Below are positions 55,592-64,000 of a stretch of DNA of 64,000 nt, piece after piece. Numbering within the stretch: position 1 is the first letter of the stretch; every line of letters begins with the position of its first letter. Both the position numbers and the translations under genes were made by a program. The notes under the pieces were generated by a model, which saw only the letters and a program-made list of their open reading frames with translations, searched no databases and was not told the DNA's origin. The stretch comes from Capra hircus (lineage: Eukaryota; Chordata; Mammalia; Artiodactyla; Bovidae), in contig NC_030811.1 in assembly GCF_001704415.2 (NCBI RefSeq), positions 73,364,069 through 73,428,068 on the forward strand, read 5' to 3'.

Positions 55592-55718
55592 TGCATCCTC
55601 CTGAGCTGCGCCCCTAGAGAATCTCACTCCATAGACCTGTCATAGGGTCCAGTCATCTACATTCAGGGGCCAGATTGCACGTAATATTGACACTTTAAAA
55701 AACCCTCAGCTACTCTTT

Positions 55719-55927
55719 GGGCTTCCCTGGTGGCTCAGTGGTAAAGAATCTGCCTGCCAATGCAAGACTTGCAGGTTGAGTCCCTGGGTCAGGAGGATAC
55801 CTTGGAGAAGGAAATGGCAACCCACTCCAGTATTCTTGCCAGGGAAATCCCATGGTCAGAGGAGCCTGGTGGGCTACAGTCCATGGTGTTGCAATGGAGT
55901 CAGACACGATCTAGTAACTACATAATA
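55719..55927 (+). mobile_element. Bov-tA SINE
   Basis: 'gggcttccctggtggctcag' head, degenerate B box ('aggttgagtccctgggtc'), and body ending 'cagacacgatctagtaacta'. Confidence 0.9.
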
Positions 55928-56089
55928 ATCACTGCTGTTTACTCACCCTGTGGCTTCAATCACTGAAAGCTCAAGGTCTGGTGGCTTTCAACATTACGAT
56001 TTCATTCTTGACCCTCACTGTTTTGCTCCAGTCAAACAGAGTTGTTTTCTTAAAGTCCTGCTATGCAAAATTAGATTCTAGATCATAGT

Positions 56090-56290
56090 AACAGCTAACA
56101 CTTTTTGAGAGCTTTCCAAGCACCAGACATCAGATATGTGTTACCCATCTCATGCTGACAGTCATCTTATTATTACCATCCCCATTTTCAGATGAGGAAA
56201 CTGAGACCCAGAGGAATTTTCCAAGGTGAAAAGTCCAGATAAGCTGACTTTAGAACCTACCTTGTAAACATGACACTGAGCTGTTTGTAG
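56090..56290 (-). mobile_element. MIR SINE
   Basis: 'agctaacactttttgagagc', 'ccattttcagatgaggaaac' and 'tgagacccagaggaattttc' are in antisense order; a well-kept copy. Confidence 0.85.
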
Positions 56291-56390
56291 AATAACGTTC
56301 TTCTGCAAGTCTTTGTCTTTTGACCTAACTAGTTCAAGCTGAAGTTCAGTTCAATTTCTTGGGCATTTGTGTGCCTATAAGATTCTGGCA

Positions 56391-56624
56391 TTGTCTTGTG
56401 TGTGCATGCCAAGTTGCTTCAGTTATGTCCAACTCTTTGTGACCCTATTGACTGTAGCCTGCCAGGCTCCTCTGTTCATGGGATTCTCCAAGCAAGAATA
56501 CTGGAGTGGGTTGCCATGCCCTTCTCCAGGGGATCTTCCTGACTGGAGGATGGAAGCCACGTCTCTTGCCTCTCCTGCATTGGCAGGTGGATTCTTTACC
56601 TCTGGCACCACCTTGGGCATCTCA
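56391..56624 (-). mobile_element. Bov-tA SINE with 20-bp TSD
   Basis: Antisense Bov-A body ('cagttatgtccaactctttg', 'aatactggagtgggttgcca') then head ('ggtggattctttacctctgg'). Flanks 'gtgcctataagattctggca' (56371-56390) and 'gtgcttataagatgctggca' (56625-56644) differ at two bases. Confidence 0.92.
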
Positions 56625-56644
56625 GTGCTTATAAGATGCTGGCA

Positions 56645-56805
56645 CTGGCATAAGTTAGCTCATTTAATCCTCCCAGCGACCTTGTGAGGATGCTGTGACT
56701 ACTATATTCCAGATAAGGAAAGACAAACCCAGAGAGCCTCCGTGGCTTGCTCAGTATTGCACAGCAAGCTCGAGATGGAGCAAGAGTTAGTGGCTCGTCC
56801 CCCAA
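56645..56805 (-). mobile_element. MIR SINE
   Basis: 'ttagctcatttaatcctccc', 'ccagataaggaaagacaaac' and 'ttgctcagtattgcacagca' are in antisense order. The Bov-tA landed at its edge. Confidence 0.78.
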
Positions 56806-57039
56806 CCCTGCAACCACCCCAGCTATCTACTAGGTGACTCCTTAGTCTAAAGTGAGGCAGTTGAGGCATTGGCACTCTTTTAAGTATTTGAGCGTGTTTC
56901 TGACAGCCTTAATTTTAACATTTAAGTGTCTGAGATAGTATATAAAACATTAGCATACAAATGGGAGAAGATCGGTGTATCTGTCAGCACCAGGTAGACT
57001 GGGCTAAGTGTGGCCTTAAATGCAAAGGACTCTGCAGAC

Positions 57040-57170
57040 ACAGAGAAAGGGTTATTGGGCTGCTGGAACCTGAAAAGGCTCCCTGGATGAGGCTGCCCTA
57101 ACGCTGGCCTGGAAGGATGAGTAGGATGTTGGTGAGTGTGAAGGGAAGGATTAAAGGAGGGGCAGTGCTC
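57040..57170 (-). mobile_element. Possible L2 fragment
   Basis: 'ggcctggaaggatgagtagg' with purine-rich flanks resembles antisense L2. Weak. Confidence 0.3.
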
Positions 57171-57279
57171 GAGGAGGATGTGGTGGAAACTGAATCTGGG
57201 ACTCAGGGATGGTGGGGCTGGATCCCAGAGCCTCAGGAAGCTCCCTGAGAATCTGTGCCTTTTCTCCTCGGGCACAGAA

Positions 57280-58693
57280 CTAACTTCATGCTTGATTTGT
57301 GATTGAAGATGTAGTGACTTTTCTCCTCCGGCTGATTGATCCTATTTTCCATTACATTAAAATAGCTTTCTGTAATCCTCTCCGTGGTGGATTTTTTTCT
57401 TCCTGGGCCTCTGTGCTCAGAAGGCTGCCAGCTTTCAGCACCAGCCCATCTGAGGAGTTGCCAGGTGTGTATAACTGGTTGTAGAAGCCTGGATTTGATG
57501 GAAGCACAAACACCTCTTTTTATTTTCTGAGAGCGAAGTCCTTTCTGTCCCTCGCTAGCGCTGGTACATGAGTGGCGGTTCCAGCTGGAGTGGCTCTGGC
57601 TCCCCTGTTTGCCCCCCTTTCACAGGGGAATGCCTTGGCATATCTGTCAACAGCTTCCTGCAGCCTGACTGTCCCAGTGGCCTTAGTGCTTTGGACATGG
57701 ACTCCTGGGGACATTAAGCAATTCCTGCCACTGCCCTCTGGCTATGCCAAGTGGACGCGTCTCATAACAGAGCCAAATGGCACATTTACCTCGGAGCTCT
57801 GGCGGCATCATCTGGGTGGTGGTTGTAATCATTGGAGGGCGTATGCAGGACTCCATAGCCTTGACAAATGGCCTCAGGAAAAAAAATGTCACCATCCCTC
57901 TGCCAGTTACAGATAAACCATGACCAGAGCCAATTCTCCTTTGCCCTCAGAGCCACTGACAAGTGCCCCAGGATCCAGGGGTCTCTCATCATAGACCCTC
58001 TGAATAGGAGTCAACTCAGCACTGCCGTGGGGCTCACCAAGATCCCAGGCGCTGGGACGGCCTCACGTTCCTGGCCACAGTCTCACAGATTCTGAGTCAG
58101 GCCCTCTTCTTCATCCCCAAATCTTCAAGCAGAATCTTGACGGAAACACCCCCGCACTGCCCCCCCCCCCGCCCCCGCTGCCCTGCCCCAGAGCTGAGCA
58201 GGGGCTGGCGTGTCTGGGGTGGGAGTCTTCTTGACCCTGTGCCGCCAACTGCATGTTCAGATGGCATTTGTAGCAACACCTGAATAGCTGAGGCCTGCCT
58301 TGGGGGCAGTCTCCTGGAGGCCTCTGTCTGTGTCTCTTCAAATGTCATGGTTCCTGCCTTCACGAGTGCTGCTGGTAGGCTGCTTCACAGACCGAGGTCC
58401 ACAACACGTCGTCTAAGACATCACCCAGGTCACTGTGCTGTGTGGTGAGTGTGCCTGGCCCTACCAATCAAGTTTTAAATTAATCTCCAAAAAGTGATGG
58501 AAAACCTAATGGAAAGTTCTGCTTGCCTCATCGTTCTGGTTTTAGCAGGGCTGTGAAAGCCCGTGGTGTGCATGGTTTGACTCCCACAGACAGCTAAGGA
58601 CCCCAGCCGCATCCTGTCCCTTTGCCCTGAGCTCTTGGTCTTGTTTTCCTCAAGATGGAATGAAAGCCTCTGGGCCCATGAATCTCAAGAAAC
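57280..58693. other. Repeat-free stretch, possible conserved non-coding DNA
   Basis: No repeat recognised over 1.4 kb. A PBX-like TGATTGAT lies at 57333-57340. ORFs on both strands at 57.5-57.9 kb overlap and lack domains. Confidence 0.35.
58150..58195. repeat. C-rich low-complexity tract
   Basis: C-homopolymer runs ('cccccccccccc', 'gcccccgctgccc') cause chance ORFs at 58.1-58.4 kb on the minus strand. Confidence 0.85.
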
Positions 58694-58703
58694 AAGATGG
58701 CGG
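58694..58703 (+). promoter_or_regulatory. YY1-type motif
   Basis: AAGATGGCGG matches the strong form of the YY1 site, often found near mammalian transcription starts. There is no CpG island or other promoter sign here, so function is doubtful. Confidence 0.3.
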
Positions 58704-59109
58704 ACATAGGTGTGCCTCAGAGCAACCTCTTTTGAAGTCTACAGTCTATTCAGATTTCAGAGAGAAAGCTGAATTCAAGGAGTGCTTCGATTCCTCCTTC
58801 CGCTTTGCTCCTGCCGCTTGAACAGAACTGTGCTGAAGGAGGGAGACACGGGGCTGTGTGGGAAGCATAGTCCTTGTTCTTATGCAGTTCACGGTGCAGC
58901 CCCAGAAAACCAGCTGATGTTTTCTGCTGTTGTCTAACTTCTTTTTTTTCTTCTTTTCATTTAGTTTTGTAAAGCCATATCTCACCCTTGTCACTCAAAA
59001 ATGTAGCCTTCAAAACCATCAAACAGGCTGAGACTGAGTTAAGTCCTCCTCGGAGCCCCACAGTGCTCAAAACTAGAATGCTTTCTAAGACAGGAGGAGA
59101 GATGATACA
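58704..59109. other. Unique sequence
   Basis: Nothing recognised. Confidence 0.35.
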
Positions 59110-59225
59110 GGTAAAACCATAGAGATGGTAGGTAGGTAGAGATAGATATGATAGACAGATAGGTAAGACACAGAGGTAGGTGAGATGAGAGACAGGGATA
59201 GGATAACTATGATAGATCAAGATGA
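59110..59225. repeat. Degenerate (GATA)/(GGTA) microsatellite
   Basis: Repeated 'ggtaggtag', 'gatagat' and 'gacagataggta' units over about 115 bases. Confidence 0.85.
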
Positions 59226-59244
59226 TTACTTCAATTTCATTTTT

Positions 59245-59410
59245 ACTGTATGTTGAGGTATAGTTGATTTACAGTGTTGTATTAGCTTCAGGTGTACAGC
59301 AAAGCAGTTCAGTTATATGTGTATCCATTCTTTTTCAGATTCTTTTCTCACATGGGTTATTATAGAATATTGAGTAGAGTTCCCTGCACTATACAGTAGG
59401 TTCTTGTCAA
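59245..59410 (-). mobile_element. L1 3' end (artiodactyl type)
   Basis: 'gttgaggtatagttgattta', 'cttcaggtgtacagcaaagc', 'gaatattgagtagagttccc' and 'ctatacagtaggttcttgtc' are in antisense order; better preserved than the copy at 41.2 kb. Confidence 0.85.
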
Positions 59411-60436
59411 GCTAGATGATTGATAGAAGGGATAGATCCTATCTGTATAGATACCATCTCTGTGAGTAGGTGGGTAGTAAGATACATAGTCAGCCTTCAC
59501 TAACTCCTCTTAAAAGTAAACCACTCAGATTTTATGCTCTATTTGCCTTATCCAGGGGTTTCCCCTGTAACGTGGGTGTGGCACCCTCCCCCATTCGTCT
59601 GCTGACACACTCCCTGATGGACCAGCCATCGTAACTGAGGAGCTGGAAGGAAACTAAGGGATGAGTTAGTCCGTCCTCCAGACTCAGCTTGCCACAACAA
59701 GGAAGTGGACCATCCTATTCTAAAAGACAGGGAAGGAAGTGTTTTCATTGATTTCCCTTGACCCATTTAAGTTGTTCTTAACAGCATTGTTCTATTCAAT
59801 CTGGAAATTTTCTTTGACCATAACATGTCTTAAAAGGAACAGCATCACTTCCTCATCCCCAAACCCACTGTTTCTTCCCTGAAATATGGTACCCACCTCC
59901 CCGTCACTCAGATCTCTCTTGGATGGGGGTGGGAAGCGGGAAGATATTACAGACTGTGGCCGGAGACCCTACCTGGACCCTGGAGAGGCCCCGGGATGGA
60001 GGTGGAAGGAGTCACCCCTAAATCCTCTGGAAACCAGCTTTACACACTCAAGCTGTTAACATTCTCTGGTGAGGGAGGCCCAGGAGAGGAAAAGCCTGTT
60101 CCACAGAAACAAAGCAAGGCCTGCTGAAGAAGTCTTGAGGGAAAAAGCCCAGGGAGGCCTCCTGATTTTATGAAAACAAATATTATCTTAACTGTAGTTC
60201 TCAAGTGGACAATAACATGGGCATAAAGACTTAAGTGAGCATTTAAGCCTGTAAGTGACTCAGGCAGGAGAACCTGGGAGGGAAGGGAGCCTGTGGTGAC
60301 ATGTGGCCTTTCCAGAGCATCGCACGTGCCTCCACTTGTCTGGTCTTTAAGTGTTGCTAGGCAGGAAAGCCCAGGGAGGGACTAGAATTTTCCCCAATGT
60401 GTTGATGCTTCTCTTCTCTAATTGAATGTAGTGAAC
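59411..60436. other. Unique sequence
   Basis: Nothing recognised. Confidence 0.4.
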
Positions 60437-60448
60437 TAAACAGTCTTT

Positions 60449-60680
60449 GGGGCTTCCCAGGTGGTGCTAGTGGTAAAGAACCTGCCTGCCAGAGCAGGAG
60501 ACATAAGAGATACAGGTTCGATCCCTGGGTCGGGAAGATCACCTGGAGGAGGGCACAGCAACCCACTCCAGTATTCATGGCTGGAGGAGAATGTCTCCCA
60601 TGGACAGAGGAGCCTGGCAGGCCACAGCCTATATAGGGTCACAAAGAGTCGGACACGACTGAAGTGACTTGGCACACCCG
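60449..60680 (+). mobile_element. Bov-tA SINE with perfect TSD
   Basis: Head from 'ggggcttcccaggtggtgct', intact B box within 'caggttcgatccctgggt', and body ending 'acacgactgaagtgacttgg'. TSD 'taaacagtcttt' at 60437-60448 and 60681-60692. Confidence 0.94.
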
Positions 60681-60692
60681 TAAACAGTCTTT

Positions 60693-61487
60693 ACTTCCAG
60701 ATCCTTGTTTCAGGATGCTGTACCCATCCTGTCCCTGATATAGAACTTCTCCCTGGCTGGGCCAGGGCATGGGGGCTGACTTCGTGAGGGACTAATGGGG
60801 GTGTCCTCTCCATGCAGCTTATCTGTAAGCCCAAGCACCCCTTGCTATGAGAAGTGCTTTAGCCAGGTTACCTTTTCAGGACTCAGCATCCCACCAAAAT
60901 GGTTACATGTTCCTCATCTGTCTTTTGGGCCAGAGGTGGGGAGGTCAGGCCAGAAGCCAGCAGCCTGCCAGGCTGAAACAACAGACAAATTTGCTGGACA
61001 GGGAGGAGCCTAGGTGCCCTGCAGCTGCTCGAGAGAGAGAACTAGGGCTGACTTGACATCCCTGGGAACATTTTTAGGGGCTGCGATTGTTGGCATTGAA
61101 GCCTAAGCCAGGAGTAGGCACAGGGGAGCCCTTTGTACTGTGGTTCTTTTGGCCACCAGGGTCTTCACTGCCCAGCAGCCACTCAGATCCTCTACCAGGC
61201 TGGGCTTAGATGGCTCCTTGTGCCTTGGGCTGAGCCTGGCTGCTGCGCTGATCCAGACCTGAAACGGGGAGGGTGGGAGGAGTCTGGAGCTTTGAGGCCC
61301 TGTATCACCTACTTTCCTGATGTCCCCAGGGTGAGGGAGCACCCCTATGCCCATCCCAAACTCTGTCTTTGGGGGGGCCATCTCTGTGGGTGGGGTGGGG
61401 AGTAGCTGTGGTTTGTTGGAGAAGGAAGGAGCCAGCCTTCATGAGCCTAGGATGGTGGGGATAGGCATCTGCCACTCTACACATTGT
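60693..61487. other. Unique sequence
   Basis: Overlapping opposing ORFs at 61.1-61.4 kb have no domain. Confidence 0.4.
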
Positions 61488-61631
61488 AGAGGATGCGATG
61501 GTTGGATGACATCATTGACTCAGGAGCAAACTCTGGGATGTAGTGAAGGACAAAGGAACCTGGTGGGGTGCAGTCCATGGAGTCACAAAGAGTGGGACAT
61601 GACTTAGCAACTGAACAACAACACAACAGTG
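61488..61631 (+). mobile_element. BovB 3' stub, sense strand
   Basis: 'gatggttggatgacatcatt', 'ctctgggatgtagtgaagga' and 'tcacaaagagtgggacatga' are the BovB 3' end, followed by a 'caacaacacaacag' tail. The only BovB copy here on the plus strand. Confidence 0.88.
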
Positions 61632-62104
61632 GCCACCCCGCGCATGCCTCCTTCCTAGCTTCAGCACTTGTCTTCAAAAGAGCTCCAAGAATGAACAAAT
61701 AGATGTAATTGTTAACCTCATGATCTTAGTTAGCAGCATGGATATTAGGACAACTTATTGTCATTTACAACTTGCCCCTTTGACAGAAGAGAAAATGAAG
61801 GAATATGGGAAGTAAATCAACTTCTTCAGAACTTTAGCCTTGTTAGCTTATTAATGTTTATTAAGTGGCCGCCATGCATCAGACTGTTTGGCTAAGGACA
61901 TTTTTAAGTCATGATTTCTATAAGAAGATCCCAGTCTGGTGAGAGGGGTGTAATCCAGTGACTCCAGTACAGTCTTAAGAAAACTCTGGTCATATTGCTG
62001 AGGGCCGGGAGAAAGGGGAGGAGGGAAACCCTGCCTCCCCTCCAGGCACATCAAAGGAGTCTCCCCAGAGGAGTGGATGGGTGAGTTGGAGACTCTACAT
62101 CCTT
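61632..62104. other. Unique sequence
   Basis: A short 'gtttattaagtggccgccat' resembles the start of an MIR/L2 end; otherwise nothing. Confidence 0.35.
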
Positions 62105-62245
62105 ACTTTGTGCCAGCCTCTTCACAAACATGTCATTTTACCCCTGATGAGAAAACAAAAGCTTAGAGGGGGTTATCGAGCCAAGCAGCAGGGTCAGAAT
62201 TTGAACATGAGGCTGCCTGACTCCAGAGCCCTGCTCTCAGGCACC
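62105..62245 (-). mobile_element. MIR SINE
   Basis: 'tttgtgccagcctcttcaca', 'cattttacccctgatgagaa' and 'cagggtcagaatttgaacat' are in antisense order. Confidence 0.78.
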
Positions 62246-64000
62246 GCATTTGAGCAGGCTCACCTCTCGTGGTTTTTGTTCTCAACTCCTGGTTCAGATC
62301 ACCTCCCAGGTCCAGCCTAATACTGTCTCCCTTCCTTCGTTTTGCTTCAGGGTATGAGTGGGAGCTGAAGGGGAGCCTGGGGGGAGGGGCTGGTCTGGGG
62401 GCTCCCCCCAACTCCGGGCCCCTGTGCAGCCTGCTGGCCTTGATACCCTATGAAAGCATGTCTGTAAAGGCCCTCCTCCTGCGGAGGGAGGGATGGGCTG
62501 TCTTTCATGGCCATGTGGGCTGGCTGGGGTTTGCGGGGTGGGGGGTGAGAGAAGCGGGAGCAGGGCTGGAGTTTGGGGCTGGGATTGGGAGGGGTCAGTT
62601 CAGGCAGCAGAGTGGGGAGCTTCTACCTGCTCTGGGCCCCTCTCCTGGCTCCAGCCTTGCCAGGATGTGCCTTGTGGCCCAGCCTCAGCGAGAAGAGACT
62701 GGGGCTTTTGAGTCCTAGGTTTGTAAGAGAAGGCCCTGTGCCTGCCTGCCACCTGCACCCACCCTCCTCGGTGCTGAAAGCTGGCCGGCACTGCACACTG
62801 CTTGCTTTTCTAGTCCTCCTGTTTCAGTTTCCGTTTCCAGATTTCATTGTTTTTGAAGCCTTCAGTCAGGCCATGAGTTTTCAGAAATCTGAAAAATGGA
62901 AAGTGACTGCATTTTCTGTTGTTGTTGAATTTTCCTCAAGGGAAGTTCAATACTCTGCTGGGAGAGTGGCAGGTGTCAGGTCAGAGGTCACTGCTTTGAA
63001 GGCCCCCAAGTTATTTTGTCCTGTGACTTTAAGGAGAGTTTGGAGTTGAGGGACACACAGAATCACACAGCCATGAGAGCAAAGGAGAAAAGTTCCCCCC
63101 GCCTCACACTTTCTATTTGACACAAGTGATTAAAATGCAGCTGAAAACTCTACTAGCAGAGAGAAAAGACACATTAATAAAAACTGGATAATGAGCATAT
63201 TAAGATTAATGGGAGAAAGTAAAGCATTTAGGACCAGCTTCTCCCACCATGAAAGGTACTTCTCCTGAGTGGCATCTCTGCTAAATGTGAATCCACTTGG
63301 AGGCAGCCATGTGTGTCCTTGAATCAGAGTTGCTGTTCTTCCCAATAATCTCCCGTCTTGAGTTTATGTAATTGGAAGCCCACAAATCAAAACCACTCCT
63401 AGCCGAGTTCATCTTTTTGGTAGTTTTCCAAGGGAGTCTGGTGGTACTGGCTCCCCAGTCATCATCACAGTCTGTTATATCCATAGTTCCCATCACAGTC
63501 TGTGGATCCATCCCATTACCCACCACGGGCAGAGGCTCACACTTACCTTCCTGCAAAAGATTCAGTGTGTTGAAATCACATAATCTGTTTTTTCCATTAT
63601 GTTGTGTTTTCTTAGAGTCAGTTCAAAAGGAAACTTATTTTAAAAGTATATGAAACTATTGTTATACTAGAGTCATATGCTACCTTGACATTTTCATGAT
63701 TTCTATAGCAACCGGGGTAGTTTCAGAACCCTGAAAAAGACTTTGGGGGAAACCTGAGGCCATTTTCTGGGGCTTTTTTTTTTTTTTCAAGAAATTAAAA
63801 TTCAAAGTTGTCTGCTTTGCTGTCTTCCTTTTCACTACTGTGAGATCTTCTGAGCGAGTGCAGGCATCACTGCTGAAGCTGCCCACCCCCTCAGCCCCCG
63901 GCCTTCAAAGCCAGTCTGCCTCTAGCTGCTTCTGTGTGCAGCCTTTGCTTAACTTGGCCTTTCCACTTGCAAAAGGAAGGAATCCCTCTTTCTTAAGTGT
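62246..64000. other. Repeat-poor right end
   Basis: No interspersed repeat recognised. Plus-strand ORFs at 62269-62718 and 62573-63049 overlap in different frames of Gly/Leu-rich chance-like sequence. T14 occurs at 63774-63787. Confidence 0.4.
62978..62990 (+). promoter_or_regulatory. Perfect DR1 nuclear-receptor half-site pair
   Basis: AGGTCA-G-AGGTCA is an exact direct repeat with one-base spacing, the consensus for RXR heterodimers, HNF4 and COUP-TF. It sits in repeat-free DNA. Binding is not shown by sequence alone. Confidence 0.45.

Noticed and set aside
57520..58363. Opposing ORFs of 60-114 codons
   Set aside because: They overlap on both strands, and the 58.1-58.4 kb ORFs come from a C-rich low-complexity tract read as Gly/Arg.
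62269..63049. Overlapping 149- and 158-codon plus-strand ORFs
   Set aside because: They use different frames of GC-rich DNA, so at most one could be real. Composition is low-complexity (Gly, Leu, Ser) and no motif is recognised.
1..64000. Bacterial-style systems (operons, CRISPR, toxin-antitoxin, prophage)
   Set aside because: The window is mammalian repeat-rich DNA; the regularly spaced similarities are dispersed SINE and LINE copies, not arrays.

Overview
The window reads as non-coding nuclear DNA of a bovid ruminant (cattle, sheep, goat or buffalo type). The evidence is the repeat content: many BovB (RTE) LINE copies, tRNA-Glu-headed Bov-tA SINEs, Bov-A/Bov-A2 SINEs, CHR-type SINEs shared by cetaceans and ruminants, a ruminant L1 3' end, and the general mammalian background of MIR, L2, old L1, MaLR (MLT1-type) LTRs and a MER5-type DNA element. 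All family names come from recognising diagnostic motifs by eye, not from a database search. I could not separate the bovid genera.

No complete host protein-coding gene, rRNA, true tRNA, CpG island or CRISPR array is visible. The only long ORF with recognisable content is the 506-residue reverse transcriptase ORF of a 5'-truncated BovB element on the minus strand near 16.8-18.3 kb. One 78-nt segment at 7.1 kb has the layout of an internal exon (acceptor, open frame, strong donor), but it is only a weak candidate. The window is best read as intronic or intergenic.

Layout. 0-7 kb: Bov-tA, MIR, and a 2.7-kb old L1 on the minus strand with a CHR SINE inside it, followed by an MLT1 LTR. 7-16 kb: unique DNA, a sense L1 3' end carrying a BovB stub, an MIR split by BovB, and Bov-tA copies. 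16-23 kb: the long BovB with intact RT ORF inserted in an older L1, L2, Bov-tA, and a second long but broken BovB. 23-32 kb: CHR, MIR, old L1 fragments and two short BovB copies. 32-43 kb: CHR, a pair of perfect hairpins, Bov-tA copies including a double-headed one, and L1 remnants. 43-50 kb: MLT1-type LTRs and an L2 that received three ruminant-lineage insertions. 50-64 kb: L2, MIR, MER5-like DNA, a CHR SINE split by BovB, Bov-tA copies, and mostly unique sequence towards the right end.

The main story is layered retrotransposition that can be dated by nesting: MIR/L2/MER5, then old L1 and MaLR, then CHR, then BovB and Bov-tA. Several insertions keep clear target-site duplications (TSDs). BovB is the autonomous element whose machinery is thought to mobilise Bov-tA and Bov-A, so the window holds enzyme-encoding and dependent elements side by side. 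LINEs lie mostly on the minus strand, which would fit an intron of a plus-strand gene, though this is only an inference. Ends of old repeats are approximate to about 10-30 bases; ends backed by TSDs are more exact.
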